Source of the DNA: Amycolatopsis sp. NBC_01480
GTDB taxonomy: Bacteria; Actinomycetota; Actinomycetes; Mycobacteriales; Pseudonocardiaceae
NCBI RefSeq assembly: GCF_036227205.1
Contig: NZ_CP109442.1
Span: 6,572,001 to 6,636,000 of the forward strand
DNA length: 64,000 bases
Direction: 5' to 3'
In this document: one piece after another, positions 54,163-62,932 of the stretch
How the letters are laid out: each line of letters starts with the position of its first letter
Numbering within the stretch: the stretch's first letter is position 1
Program-made: the position numbers and the translations under genes
The notes under the pieces: generated by a model
Databases searched by the model: none
What the model saw: only the letters and a program-made list of their open reading frames with translations
What the model was told of the DNA's origin: nothing

Positions 54163-55351
54163 CCGTGGCCCCGCGGCGATCTTCGGTGGCGACAGCGGCG
54201 GTGGCGCCGAGCGTCGCAGCGGCGAGGCTGCCCCAGAGCGCGGCCGGGCCATGCGGTGCGAGCGCGGTGATGACCGCGGGGGAGACGGCGAGGCCGAAGC
54301 CCGTGGAGAGCTGGAAACGGGCGAGCGCGCGGCCGAGTAAGTGGGTCGGGGCGAGCGCCGTGACGAGCGCGGTGGCGCTGCCCGCGTAGATGATCTCGCC
54401 GATGGTGCAGACCACGGACACCGCGGCGACGGCCGGCGCGCCCCAGCCGGCTCCCAGGGAAGTCGCCGCGAGGAAACCCAAGTACGACGCGGCCAGCACC
54501 ACGCCGCCGACGGCCAGCGCCGTCCGCCGGGAGAAGCGGGACATCAGGACGGTGACCGGAATCTGCAGGGTGACCACCAGCACCGTGTTGGCCACGAAGA
54601 CGGCCGAGGACCAGACCGGGGACGCGTGCAGCTGCGTCACCAGGACCAGCGGGAGCGCGATTTCGGGGAGGTTGAGGCAGAAAACGTAGATCACGTTGGC
54701 GGCCAGCAGCGCGCGCATCCGGGGTGCGTCGCCGGTCTTGGCCGGCGCGGCGGCCGGACGCGCGCGGAGGCGGACCGACCAGGCCAAGGCCGCCGCGGCG
54801 AGATAGGCGATTCCGGTGATGGCGGCCGGTGCCTGCAACGCGGTGGTGCCGCCCGTCAGACACGCGGTGGCGAGGAGCGCGCCCACGCCGAGGCCGGCGT
54901 TGCGCAGGGCGCGGGCTCCCGCGAGCGCGGCATCGCGTTCCCGCCCGTGGGCGACCGTGGCGACGAGCGCCGCGTGGGCGGCCGGCCACGCCTGGTTGCC
55001 GATGCCGAGGAAAAGCGCCGCCGCGGCGAACAGCCAGACGTCGTTCGCCGGGGTGGCGAGCAACAGCCCGACGCCCAGGACCCGCACCAGCATCGACGCC
55101 GCCACGACCGTGCTGCGCGCGCCCCGGTCCAGCCATCGGCCCACCGCGGGCATGCACACCAGGCCCCCGACGGCGCCGGCCGTCATGGCGAGGCCCGCGA
55201 CCGGTGGCGAGAGGCTGAGCACCGTCACGCCGTAGAGCAGCAGGAACGGCCGCAGCAGGCCGGTGCCGAGCGCGTCCACGGCGATGGCGACGGCGTAACG
55301 GGGGCCGCCGGAAGCCCGGACGAGCGCGCGGGGACGGATCTTGGTGACCAT
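54143..55351 (-). CDS. MFS transporter
   Basis: 402 residues with about twelve hydrophobic helices (AIAVDALGTGLLRPFLLLYG, PPVAGLAMTAGAVGGLVCMP and so on) and the inter-helix motif GRWLDRGARSTVV. The C-terminal half has QIPVTVLMSRFSRRTALAVG, a repeat of the same loop. A drug/metabolite efflux carrier is likely. ATG 55351 is chosen; GTG 55387 adds 12 residues. It is divergent from an ArsR-type regulator, and its end overlaps the DUF4157 gene by 20 bases. Confidence 0.88.
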   Translation of the reverse strand: MVTKIRPRALVRASGGPRYAVAIAVDALGTGLLRPFLLLYGVTVLSLSPPVAGLAMTAGAVGGLVCMPAVGRWLDRGARSTVVAASMLVRVLGVGLLLATPANDVWLFAAAALFLGIGNQAWPAAHAALVATVAHGRERDAALAGARALRNAGLGVGALLATACLTGGTTALQAPAAITGIAYLAAAALAWSVRLRARPAAAPAKTGDAPRMRALLAANVIYVFCLNLPEIALPLVLVTQLHASPVWSSAVFVANTVLVVTLQIPVTVLMSRFSRRTALAVGGVVLAASYLGFLAATSLGAGWGAPAVAAVSVVCTIGEIIYAGSATALVTALAPTHLLGRALARFQLSTGFGLAVSPAVITALAPHGPAALWGSLAAATLGATAAVATEDRRGATATAFVP

Positions 55352-55450
55352 GGCGTCCACGGTGGATCCGGCCGCCCGGCTGACCACGCCGATTGACGAA
55401 CACCGTCAACTGATGCGGTCCTCGGCGGTCCGACCAGCGAGAATGGCGGG

Positions 55451-56533
55451 ATGACGTTGAGGATCGACATCAGCGGGCTGCCGTCCGAGCGGCTGCGGTT
55501 CGCCGCGTCGCCGCTGGCCGAGCTGACCGCGATGCTGCACGTGCTGGCCGAGCCCGGGCATCACCCGCAGCTCGCCGGCTGGGCGGGGACCGTCTGGGCC
55601 GGGCTGCGGCCGGAGCTGGCCGAACGGCTCCGGGAAGCGGAATTCCTCTGGCGTTCCTCACGTGCCGATTTCCTGGTCCCCGCGCGTCCCCGGTCGACCC
55701 TCGCCGAGGAACTGGACGAGGTGGACCGGATCGACGACGAGACCTACGTGACCGCTGCGCTCGTCACCACCTGCGGCAACAACCGGGTCCACTTCGCCGC
55801 CCCGTCCCCCCTCTCCGACGCGACGGCGCGCGAGCGGGCCCTGGACCTGGCCCAAGCCCGTGGCGCGCTCCAAGAAGCCTTCGCGGAACGGTTGCTGGCG
55901 GACCCGGCGGCCGTGCGGGCGCAGGTGCGCGACACCCTCGAACAATGCGCCGAGGCGTTCTTCGACGCCGCTTGGACGAGCGTCGCCGGGCAACTCGCGA
56001 CGGACCTGCGTCTGAGGAACGATTTGCTGAAGCGCCAAGGCATCGGGGCCGCGCTCGCGTCGATCTCCAGCGTCACCCTGGCGCCGGACGGCAACTCCAT
56101 CGTCGTGGACAAGGCGCAGGACAACGCGGCCGCCGCCCAGGGAACAGGGATTCTCTTCTACCCCAGCGTTTTCGGCCGCCCGCACCTGGTGGCAGTCCAC
56201 GCGCCCGGCCGGCCGCCGGTGGTGCAGTACCCCGTCGCCGAGCCGAGCCCGTCGGAGCCGGTCTCGCTGGAAACCGTCACGCTCCGGCTGGAGGCACTCG
56301 CGCACCCGGTCCGGCTGCGGCTGCTGCGGACGTTGGCCCGCGGCCCGCACACCACCGGCGAACTGGCCAGCGCCTGGGGACTTTCTTCGCCGGAGGTTTC
56401 CCGCCACCTGGCTGTGCTGCGCCGCTCGGGGCTGCTCACCGCTCAGAGGGAGGGCCGTTACGTCCGGTACACCGTCAACCTGCCCGACCTGGCGGCGTTG
56501 GGCGGTGATCTGCTGGCGGCGGTACTGCGTTGA
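55451..56533 (+). CDS. ArsR-family regulator with DUF5937-like N-terminal domain
   Basis: 360 residues. The long N-terminal domain (MTLRIDISGLPSERLRFAAS, SPLAELTAMLHVL) is the type found in many actinobacterial ArsR-like regulators. The C-terminal winged helix (about 275-355) reads LRLEALAHPVRLRLLRTLAR, ELASAWGLSSPEVSRHLAVL, LRRSGLLTAQREGRYVRYTV. No metal-binding Cys pair. It is divergent from the MFS gene with 99 bases between, so it probably controls that transporter. Confidence 0.88.
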   Translation: MTLRIDISGLPSERLRFAASPLAELTAMLHVLAEPGHHPQLAGWAGTVWAGLRPELAERLREAEFLWRSSRADFLVPARPRSTLAEELDEVDRIDDETYVTAALVTTCGNNRVHFAAPSPLSDATARERALDLAQARGALQEAFAERLLADPAAVRAQVRDTLEQCAEAFFDAAWTSVAGQLATDLRLRNDLLKRQGIGAALASISSVTLAPDGNSIVVDKAQDNAAAAQGTGILFYPSVFGRPHLVAVHAPGRPPVVQYPVAEPSPSEPVSLETVTLRLEALAHPVRLRLLRTLARGPHTTGELASAWGLSSPEVSRHLAVLRRSGLLTAQREGRYVRYTVNLPDLAALGGDLLAAVLR

Positions 56534-56541
56534 ACGGCCAG

Positions 56542-57075
56542 TCAGTTCCGCTCAGGATGTTCGGTGACGCCGAGTTCGGCGCGAAAGGCTTCGCGGAGCG
56601 CCCGGATGGTGGCCGACAGCTGCCGTGATGCCTTTTCGAGATCGGTCGGCGTCTCCTTGGTTCTGGCGAACGTCGCCAAGAGGAGGTCGACTGCTTCGCC
56701 GGCGGCCGTCCGCATGACCTCGGAGCCGATGAGCTTGATCTCTGCCAGCTGGTCGCTCATGCGTGTCACGGAGTCGTGGAGCCGGCTCGACGTCCGTTTG
56801 GCCGGGCGCCCGTCGCGTTGGTTTTCATACCACGCGTCGACGGCCAGTTCCCGCCACGTGTTGAGGGTGATCAGGAATTCGACGGCGATCTTGAGTCGCT
56901 TCTCCCGCCAGGCAAGCCGGTCCTGGTGGGCATCCCGCTGTTTTTCGCGGGCCCATCGGATTTCCTCGTTGCGGCGCTCGCGCCAGGCGTTGATCACTTG
57001 ACCGGCCACGACACCGGCGACGCCGATCAACCCGACGGCGATCGGGACCCAGACCGAGACTTGACTGGTGAGCAT
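56542..57075 (-). CDS. Membrane-anchored coiled-coil protein, unknown
   Basis: 177 residues. One N-terminal membrane helix (VSVWVPIAVGLIGVAGVVAG) is followed by a charged helix (AWRERRNEEIRWAREKQRDA) and further helices, likely facing the cytoplasm. Similar proteins are common and uncharacterised in actinobacteria. It converges on the ArsR gene with an 8-base gap. Confidence 0.7.
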   Translation of the reverse strand: MLTSQVSVWVPIAVGLIGVAGVVAGQVINAWRERRNEEIRWAREKQRDAHQDRLAWREKRLKIAVEFLITLNTWRELAVDAWYENQRDGRPAKRTSSRLHDSVTRMSDQLAEIKLIGSEVMRTAAGEAVDLLLATFARTKETPTDLEKASRQLSATIRALREAFRAELGVTEHPERN

Positions 57076-57133
57076 GGGCGCGTCCTCGTCATCATCGTGG
57101 AAGGTCCGGTGCTGGACCAGCGGTCAGCACAGC

Positions 57134-58030
57134 TCACGGCCGGTCTGGTCCATGGTGGCCAGTCTGCTCGACGTCCGCATAAAACGAATGCAGCGCCGCC
57201 GCCAGCTGCTCGGGCGCTTCCATCGCGACGTAATGGCCGATCTTCTCGATCTGCACCGCAGCCACGGAGGTGGCGACCTGCCGCAACGTCGCCGGTGTGC
57301 GGCCCGAACGGCCCACGACGGCGAGGACCGGCAGGTCCAGCTTCCGAGCTGCGAGCTGACGGATCTCCTCGCCCTCCGAGAGCAGCGAGCGGTAGAGGCC
57401 GGCGGCGCCCGCGAACGCGTCAGGCCGGGCGTACGTGCGGACGAGTTCTTCGATGTCGTTGGCGGTGAACGCGGCGGGGTTCGCGGCGAGGGAGGGGATC
57501 GCGTAGTCGGCGAGGAAGGTGCGCTCGCGGCCGGCCAGGAGCATTTCCGGGATGCCGGGGGCGGCGAGGACGCCGATGTGCCAGGCGCCGCCGTGAGCGA
57601 CGTCGGCGAGTGTTTCGGCGCCGAAGCCCGGGAGTGCGGTTTCGATTCCGGTGTAGCTGCGCAGGAGTTCGGGGTGGGTCGCGGCGACGCGGAACGTCGT
57701 GGCGCCGCTGATGTCCTGGCCGGTGAGGTGGACGGGCCCGACGCCCAGGCCGGCGATCAGCTCGCTGAGGTCGTTCGCCGCGGTCTCGCTGGTGTGGTCC
57801 GGGGCGGCGGTCGCGGAGTCGCCGAATCCGCGCAGGTCGACCGCGAACACGCGATGGTGCTCGCTCAGCAGCGGGATCAGCTTGTGGAAAACCCACCAGG
57901 TCTCCGGGAACCCGTGCACCAGCAGCACGGGGGACCCGGCGGTGCCGGCGGCCACGTAATGCAGCTCGGTGCCGTTGGCGCTGATCCGGTGGTGGTCGAC
58001 TCCGGGGATGGTGGCGGCGAGACGGTTCAC
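57134..58030 (-). CDS. Alpha/beta hydrolase (epoxide hydrolase/dehalogenase-like)
   Basis: 298 residues: oxyanion region LVHGFPETWWVFH, nucleophile-elbow LTGQDISGATTF with Asp in place of Ser, and catalytic His in KIGHYVAMEAPEQLA. An Asp nucleophile is the mark of epoxide hydrolases and haloalkane dehalogenases. The GTG start at 58030 has GGAGGAA just upstream. It is divergent from a MarR regulator; two identical-type operators lie between. Confidence 0.9.
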   Translation of the reverse strand: MNRLAATIPGVDHHRISANGTELHYVAAGTAGSPVLLVHGFPETWWVFHKLIPLLSEHHRVFAVDLRGFGDSATAAPDHTSETAANDLSELIAGLGVGPVHLTGQDISGATTFRVAATHPELLRSYTGIETALPGFGAETLADVAHGGAWHIGVLAAPGIPEMLLAGRERTFLADYAIPSLAANPAAFTANDIEELVRTYARPDAFAGAAGLYRSLLSEGEEIRQLAARKLDLPVLAVVGRSGRTPATLRQVATSVAAVQIEKIGHYVAMEAPEQLAAALHSFYADVEQTGHHGPDRP

Positions 58031-58049
58031 GGGTTCCTCCGAGCCGGTA

Positions 58050-58064
58050 GACAAGTTACTTGTC
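58050..58064. promoter_or_regulatory. MarR operator O1, GACAAG-N3-CTTGTC
   Basis: GACAAGTTACTTGTC, perfect 6-base arms, 20 bases upstream of the hydrolase GTG. Same arms as O2 at 58080-58094. Confidence 0.8.
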
Positions 58065-58079
58065 GAACCATAGAAGATA

Positions 58080-58094
58080 GACAAGCGGCTTGTC
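58080..58094. promoter_or_regulatory. MarR operator O2, GACAAG-N3-CTTGTC
   Basis: GACAAGCGGCTTGTC, 30 bases (about three helical turns) from O1, so both dimers would lie on one DNA face. Confidence 0.8.
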
Positions 58095-58124
58095 CATACC
58101 GGCGGACCTCGTATGATCGGCCGC

Positions 58125-58580
58125 ATGGCGCAGTCCAGCGGCGCCGAGCTCGCGCGTCTGCTGCTCGGCGGCTACCACACGATGGTCGACGAGGTGCACG
58201 TCGAGCTCGCCAAGCGCGGCCACCACGGCGTCCGCCCCGCGCACGAGTTCGCCCTGCGCGCCGTGGACGCGGGCGCGGACACCGCCTCCGAACTCGGCCG
58301 CCGGTTGTCGGTCACCAAGCAGGCGGCCGCGCAGACCATTGCCGCGCTGGAGGAGTTCGGCTACGTCGACCGCGAGCCCGATCCTGCTGACGCGCGCCGC
58401 AAACGCTTGCGGGTCACGCCTCGGGGCCACGAGCTGATGACCGTCGGCAGCGCGCTGTTCGACGACGTGCGCAGCCGCTGGGCCGTCCGAATAGGACTCG
58501 AGCAGCTCGAGGCCCTCGAAGCCCATCTGGCTCAGCTCGCCGAGCGCCGCTCGTTCAGCGCCGAGGACGTGCGGGACTGA
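58125..58580 (+). CDS. MarR-family transcriptional regulator
   Basis: 151 residues: ELARLLLGGYHTMVDEVHVE, FALRAVDAGADTASELGRRL, SVTKQAAAQTIAALEEFGYV as recognition helix region, wing REPDPADARRKRLRVTPRG and a C-terminal dimer helix. ATG 58125 is used; an in-frame ATG at 58113 is possible. Two matched palindromes in the 95-base gap to the divergent hydrolase are its likely binding sites, controlling both genes. Confidence 0.92.
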   Translation: MAQSSGAELARLLLGGYHTMVDEVHVELAKRGHHGVRPAHEFALRAVDAGADTASELGRRLSVTKQAAAQTIAALEEFGYVDREPDPADARRKRLRVTPRGHELMTVGSALFDDVRSRWAVRIGLEQLEALEAHLAQLAERRSFSAEDVRD

Positions 58581-58612
58581 TCCCAGCTGAAAACCGGACC
58601 AGCGCGGGCGGC

Positions 58613-58637
58613 TTGACTGACTGACTCGTTCAGTCAA
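58613..58637. promoter_or_regulatory. Candidate TetR operator
   Basis: TTGACTGA (58613-58620) with TCAGTCAA (58630-58637), overlapping TGACTGA-N5-TCAGTCA (58618-58636). It ends 10 bases before the TetR ATG at 58648, fitting autoregulation. Confidence 0.7.
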
Positions 58638-58647
58638 TACTCGCCGT

Positions 58648-59391
58648 ATGCGCGGACGGGTGCCGCCGCGGCCGTTGGGCGAGATCGCGACGGCCGCGGC
58701 GCGGGTGTTCATCGACAAGGGTTACAAGGCGGCCGGGATCTCCGACGTGGCCGCCGCGCTCGGGCTGAGCCACGGCGCCCTCTACACCTACGCCGACGGC
58801 AAGGAAACCTTGCTGTACCTGGCTTTCCTGCACCTGGTCGAGCCGCAGACCCTGGACACGCTGACCATCCCGGTGTCGTCGCCGGGCCGGGCCGGGATCG
58901 CCGCGGTCGACGCGCGCTCGGCGGCGCCCGCGAGCTTCCCGGCGCTGGCCGCCGCGCTCGGCCGGCGGACCCGGCCGGTGGCCGAGGAACTCGGCGGGAT
59001 CATCGACCAGCTGTACGGCTACATCGAGGGCAACCAGGGGCTGCTCGCGCTGGTCGAGAGCTGCGCGCGGGACATTCCGGAGCTCGCCGAGCTGCATTTC
59101 GTGCAGGGCCGGCGCGGGCTGCTGGACCAGCTGAGCGAGTACCTGAGGCGGCGCATCAAATCCGGGCACCTGCGCCCGGTCCCGGACATCCCGACCTCGG
59201 CCCGGTTCATCGTGGAGACCATCGCCTGGTTCGCCTGGCACCGGCACGGCGACCCGGACTCCCTGATGCTCGTCGACGACGACTGCCGGCGCACCGTGCG
59301 CCATCTGCTGCTGGCCGCGTTCCTGCCGGCCGGTTCCACTGGGGGAAGGGAAAACCGTGGCACAGAAGGTAAGACCGACCGAGGAAGCTGA
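58648..59391 (+). CDS. TetR-family transcriptional regulator
   Basis: 247 residues, with N-terminal HTH ATAAARVFIDKGYKAAGISD and VAAALGLSHGALYTYADGKE, and a ligand domain to about residue 220 (VESCARDIPELAELHFVQGR, then ARFIVETIAWFAWHRHG). The last 35 residues overlap the next gene by 35 bases and are poorly conserved in type (GGRENRGTEGKTDRGS). A palindrome just upstream indicates autoregulation; the overlap implies co-expression with GT39. Confidence 0.9.
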   Translation: MRGRVPPRPLGEIATAAARVFIDKGYKAAGISDVAAALGLSHGALYTYADGKETLLYLAFLHLVEPQTLDTLTIPVSSPGRAGIAAVDARSAAPASFPALAAALGRRTRPVAEELGGIIDQLYGYIEGNQGLLALVESCARDIPELAELHFVQGRRGLLDQLSEYLRRRIKSGHLRPVPDIPTSARFIVETIAWFAWHRHGDPDSLMLVDDDCRRTVRHLLLAAFLPAGSTGGRENRGTEGKTDRGS

Positions 59392-60841
59392 AGCCGTCCC
59401 GCGCGTGGCGTGGCGGCCGGTCCTGCTGATCGCCGGGGCGGTCGCGGTGGTCCACCTGGCCGTGGCCGCCCGCTACGGCTGGCACCGCGACGAGTTCTAC
59501 TACGTGCTCACCGGCCGCCACCCGGCGTGGGGTTATGTCGACCAGCCGCCGCTGACCCCGGCGCTGGCCCGGCTGGCCGCCGCGCTGCCCGGCGGCGTGC
59601 TGCCGTTGCGGATCCTGGCCATCGCGGCGGCGTTCGGCTGCGTGGTGCTGGCCGCGAAGCTCGCCGCCGAACTCGGCGGGCGACGACGGGCCCAACTCAT
59701 CTCGGCCGCCGCGGTCGCGGCCTGCCCGGCGTACGTGGCGGCTTCGGCGTTGTTCGGGACCACCGGCGTCGACCAGCTGCTCTGGCTCGCGGTGCTGGCC
59801 GCGACCGCGCGGGCGCTGCGGCTGGGCACGATCCCGGCCTGGCTGCTCGCCGGCCTGTTCGCCGGACTGGGCCTGGAAAACAAGCACACCATCGCCGCGC
59901 TGCTCATCGGCATCGCACTCGGCTTGATCATCACGCGGCGCGGGGTGCTGCGTACACCCGGGCCGTGGCTGGCCGCGGTGCTGGCCTTGCTGATCGCGTT
60001 GCCGAACATCCTGTGGAACGCGTCCAACGGCTGGCCGGCCATCCGGATGGCCGCGGTGCTCTCCGGACGGCAGGGCAGCGCGCTGACCCAGGTGCCCGAG
60101 CTGCTGCTCCTGCTGACCGGCCCGCCGATGCTTGTGCTGCTGGTGCTCGGCGCGCGCCGGCTGTGCCTCAAGGCCGGACGGCCGCACCGATGGCTGCTGA
60201 TCGTCGCGATCACGGCGGTGACGCTCATGGCCGTCACCGCAGGCAAGAGTTATTACGCGGCCCCGGCGCTGCCCGGCCTGTTCGCGGCCGGCGCGGTGCG
60301 GGTGGAGGCCGCGAACACAGGGGGCAGCCGTCGGCGGTGGCCCCTCGCCCTCGGCCTCACGGGTGTGTGCGCGATCCTGATCGGACTGCCCGTGCTGCCG
60401 GTGAACGTCGCGAACAGCGTGACCACCGGGGTCGGCAGCCCGGTGCTGGAGACCTACGGCTGGACCGATTACGTGCACCAGATCGTCGCGGTCGCCGACC
60501 GGTATCCCGGTACGACGATCTTCACCAGCAACTACGGCGAGGCCGGCGCGCTGACCATCCTCGGCCCGTCCGAGGGCCTGCACAATCCGGTGGGCAGTGG
60601 CCACAACGCTTATGGATTCTGGGGGCCGCCCGCTGGTAGCGACGCCACCGTGTTGTGCGTTGGCGAGTTCACTCCTGCCTATCTGCACCAGTTTTGGTCA
60701 CAGGTAACGGAAATCGCCCCGTTGACCCTGCCTGACGGGTTGTCGAACGAGGAGGTTCAGCAGAGCGCGGCGATCTATCTTTGCCAGCAGCCGCACGGAA
60801 CTTGGACGCAACTGTGGCCCAGTCTGAAACGACTGAGCTGA
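59357..60841 (+). CDS. GT39/PMT-like membrane glycosyltransferase
   Basis: 494 residues with about eleven hydrophobic helices. The first loop YGWHRDEFYYVLTGRHPAWG carries the Asp-Glu motif of GT-C enzymes, followed by GYVDQPPLTPALARL, and later LGLENKHTIAAL and GKSYYAAPALPGLFA; all are typical of the dolichyl-phosphate-mannose mannosyltransferase-like family 39. It would use a polyprenyl-phosphate sugar outside the membrane. GAAGGG precedes the GTG start, inside the TetR gene end. Confidence 0.88.
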   Translation: MAQKVRPTEEAEAVPRVAWRPVLLIAGAVAVVHLAVAARYGWHRDEFYYVLTGRHPAWGYVDQPPLTPALARLAAALPGGVLPLRILAIAAAFGCVVLAAKLAAELGGRRRAQLISAAAVAACPAYVAASALFGTTGVDQLLWLAVLAATARALRLGTIPAWLLAGLFAGLGLENKHTIAALLIGIALGLIITRRGVLRTPGPWLAAVLALLIALPNILWNASNGWPAIRMAAVLSGRQGSALTQVPELLLLLTGPPMLVLLVLGARRLCLKAGRPHRWLLIVAITAVTLMAVTAGKSYYAAPALPGLFAAGAVRVEAANTGGSRRRWPLALGLTGVCAILIGLPVLPVNVANSVTTGVGSPVLETYGWTDYVHQIVAVADRYPGTTIFTSNYGEAGALTILGPSEGLHNPVGSGHNAYGFWGPPAGSDATVLCVGEFTPAYLHQFWSQVTEIAPLTLPDGLSNEEVQQSAAIYLCQQPHGTWTQLWPSLKRLS

Positions 60842-60846
60842 GCGAG

Positions 60847-61830
60847 TCAGTGCTGGCCGAGGTCGTTCAGATCGAGGACGACCTTTCCGCGGCGGGGTGG
60901 TTTCGCGGCGGTTTCGTGGGCTTCGGCGGCCCGTGCTGCCGGGTAGGTTTCCCGGACGGGAACGCGGAACCGGCCCTGCTCGGCGAGGGCGGCGGCGGTG
61001 GCGAGTCCGTGGACGCCGTCGGGCTGGCCGCCCAGGCGGCCGGTGGACAGGCGGACGCCGTGGTCGGCCGCGGTGAAGTCGGCCAGGGTGACGACGCGGT
61101 CCGCGGCGCCGGTCAGGTCGATCAGTTCGGCGAGGGAACCTGCGCCCGCGACGTCGAGCGCACGGTTGACCGGGCCGCGGGCCAGCGCGCGGGCGGGCAG
61201 GCCAGGGCTGTAGTCCGCGGCCAGCGCGCGGACGCGGGCGGGCAGGCCGGGGCCGTAATCCACGGGTTCAGCGCCCAAGTCCTCGAGAAACCCGTGGCTT
61301 TCGGGGCGCGCAGTACCGATCACGCGCGCGCCGCGGGCCACGGCGAGCTGGACCGTGATGCAGCCGACGCCGCCGGCCGCGCCGTCGATCAGGAGGGTGG
61401 TGCGGTCGTCGACGTCGAGCAGGTCCAGGGCACGGGTCGCGGTCTCGACGCTGGTGCCCGCCGCGCCGGCCTCGGCCCAGCTCAGGCTTTCCGGCTTGGC
61501 CGCCCAGAAATCCAGGACCACGAACTGCGCGCTCGCGCCGCCGAGGCGGGCCACGTCGACCGCGCCGAAGACCTCGTCGCCGACCGTGTAGCCCGTCACG
61601 TCGACACCGATCTCGTCGATCACCCCGGCCGCGTCGACGCCGGGAACGTGCGGCAGGGCGAGTTTCCGGCTCATCGCGGTCTCGCCCGCGCGCAGCCCCA
61701 GATCGACGGGGGAGACCGCGGCCGTCCTGGCCGCGATGCGGACCTGGTGGGGGCCGGGACGCGGCTCGGGCGCGCTGCCCACGGCCAGTACCCCGGGCGG
61801 GCCGAACCGCTCGAACTGCACAGCGAACAT
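60847..61830 (-). CDS. NADP-dependent MDR oxidoreductase with internal duplication
   Basis: 327 residues: GPHQVRIAARTAAVSPVDLG, GVDAAGVIDEIGVDVTGYTV, and Rossmann TTLLIDGAAGGVGCITVQLA, RGARVIGTARPES. After strand 3 a 15-residue unit occurs twice (DYGPGLPARVRALAA, DYSPGLPARALARGP), coded by an approximately 45-bp tandem duplication at about 61175-61260. GGAGAGG precedes the ATG at 61830. It converges on GT39 (5-base gap) and is divergent from a TetR gene. Confidence 0.88.
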   Translation of the reverse strand: MFAVQFERFGPPGVLAVGSAPEPRPGPHQVRIAARTAAVSPVDLGLRAGETAMSRKLALPHVPGVDAAGVIDEIGVDVTGYTVGDEVFGAVDVARLGGASAQFVVLDFWAAKPESLSWAEAGAAGTSVETATRALDLLDVDDRTTLLIDGAAGGVGCITVQLAVARGARVIGTARPESHGFLEDLGAEPVDYGPGLPARVRALAADYSPGLPARALARGPVNRALDVAGAGSLAELIDLTGAADRVVTLADFTAADHGVRLSTGRLGGQPDGVHGLATAAALAEQGRFRVPVRETYPAARAAEAHETAAKPPRRGKVVLDLNDLGQH

Positions 61831-61932
61831 GATCACCTCTCCCGCCCGGGCCGTCCGGGCGTTTGATGGGGTAAACCTGATTCCAGGGCAGACGTTCCGC
61901 CGGCCGGCGAAATGAGAAGGGAGCACGGGGAA

Positions 61933-62511
61933 GTGACTCGGAAAGCGCGGGCCGACGCGGTCGGCAACCGGGAGCGCCTCGTGGCCACGGCTCGTCAAGC
62001 TTTCGCGGCCGACGGCGTGGACCTGCCCATGCGTGAGGTCGCCGGGCGCGCGGGCCTGGCCGTCGCGACGCTGTACCGGCACTTTCCGACGCGCACCGAC
62101 CTGATCGGCGCGGCCCTCGCCGAGCACGTCGCGGCCTGCCGGGAAGGCATGCGGACCGCTGAGTCGGAGCCGGACGCATGGCTCGCGCTGAGCGGCGCCA
62201 TCCGCTGGTTCGCCGAGCACCAGATCCGTGCCCCTGGCCTCAATGCGGCGCTGTTCGGTCCACACGCGACTGGTTTCCGTGACGACCGCCTGGCCCAGTC
62301 GGCGGCACTGGAGCGGCTCGTCGCCCGTGCGCAACGGGACCAGGTTTTACGGCCGGGCGTCTCGGCCGTCGACGTCCGCGTCGCGCTCCTGGCCATCTCG
62401 TCGCTGCGCCCGGCCCAGGCCTCCGCCACCCGGCAGGTGCTCGACCTGCTGCTGGCGGGGCTGCGCGGGCCCGGCGTCGGCGGAATGCCCGGTCCGGCAC
62501 GCTATAACTGA
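61933..62511 (+). CDS. TetR-family transcriptional regulator
   Basis: 192 residues: RERLVATARQAFAADGVDLP, MREVAGRAGLAVATLYRHFP as the HTH, and a C-terminal ligand region (AIRWFAEHQIRAPGLNAALF). GTG 61933 has GAAGGGAG about 10 bases upstream; ATG 61912 is the other option. It is divergent from the oxidoreductase at 60847 with about 100 bases between, so that gene is the likely target. Confidence 0.9.
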   Translation: MTRKARADAVGNRERLVATARQAFAADGVDLPMREVAGRAGLAVATLYRHFPTRTDLIGAALAEHVAACREGMRTAESEPDAWLALSGAIRWFAEHQIRAPGLNAALFGPHATGFRDDRLAQSAALERLVARAQRDQVLRPGVSAVDVRVALLAISSLRPAQASATRQVLDLLLAGLRGPGVGGMPGPARYN

Positions 62512-62515
62512 ATCC

Positions 62516-62932
62516 ATGACAGAGAGCGAAGACCCGGCCGGCAGACCCGGACGCGGGCTGGCCGTGGCGGCGGTGTCGGTGGCGGTGGTCAGCCTGGTGC
62601 TGGCGGTGTCGACGTGGGCGGCCTGGCTGCTCGTGCGGCCGCGGGTGCTGTCCCAGCCCGGAAACGCGTTCCTCGGGCAGGCCCTGCTGTTCGTGCTCGG
62701 CGCGCTGTGGTTCGTGGCGCTGCTCGCGGGCGCGCTGGCGATCGTCTTCGGGATCACCGGCGGCGCGCGCCGGCCGGACGGTGACCTGGCGCGGGCCGGT
62801 GCGCTGACCGGGCTGCTGACCTGTCTCGTCGCGCTCGCCGGGGCGGTCACCTTCGCGCTCAGTCCAACGTGGACGCCCGTGGTGGAGGTCCAGAACACCC
62901 CCGGCGTCTACAACGACTACTTCGGGAAGTAA
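62516..62932 (+). CDS. Small membrane protein, unknown
   Basis: 138 residues with three hydrophobic segments (AVAAVSVAVVSLVLAVSTWA, ALLFVLGALWFVALLAGALA, LTGLLTCLVALAGAVTFAL) separated by Arg/Gly-rich loops, ending in an extracytoplasmic VEVQNTPGVYNDYFGK. It resembles the DUF4190-like membrane proteins but assignment is uncertain. The stop is directly followed by the ATG of the next gene. Confidence 0.72.
   Translation: MTESEDPAGRPGRGLAVAAVSVAVVSLVLAVSTWAAWLLVRPRVLSQPGNAFLGQALLFVLGALWFVALLAGALAIVFGITGGARRPDGDLARAGALTGLLTCLVALAGAVTFALSPTWTPVVEVQNTPGVYNDYFGK

Noticed and set aside
61912..61932. ATG at 61912 as start of the second TetR gene
   Set aside because: The ribosome-site-like GAAGGGAG lies downstream of it and fits GTG 61933 better; not excluded.
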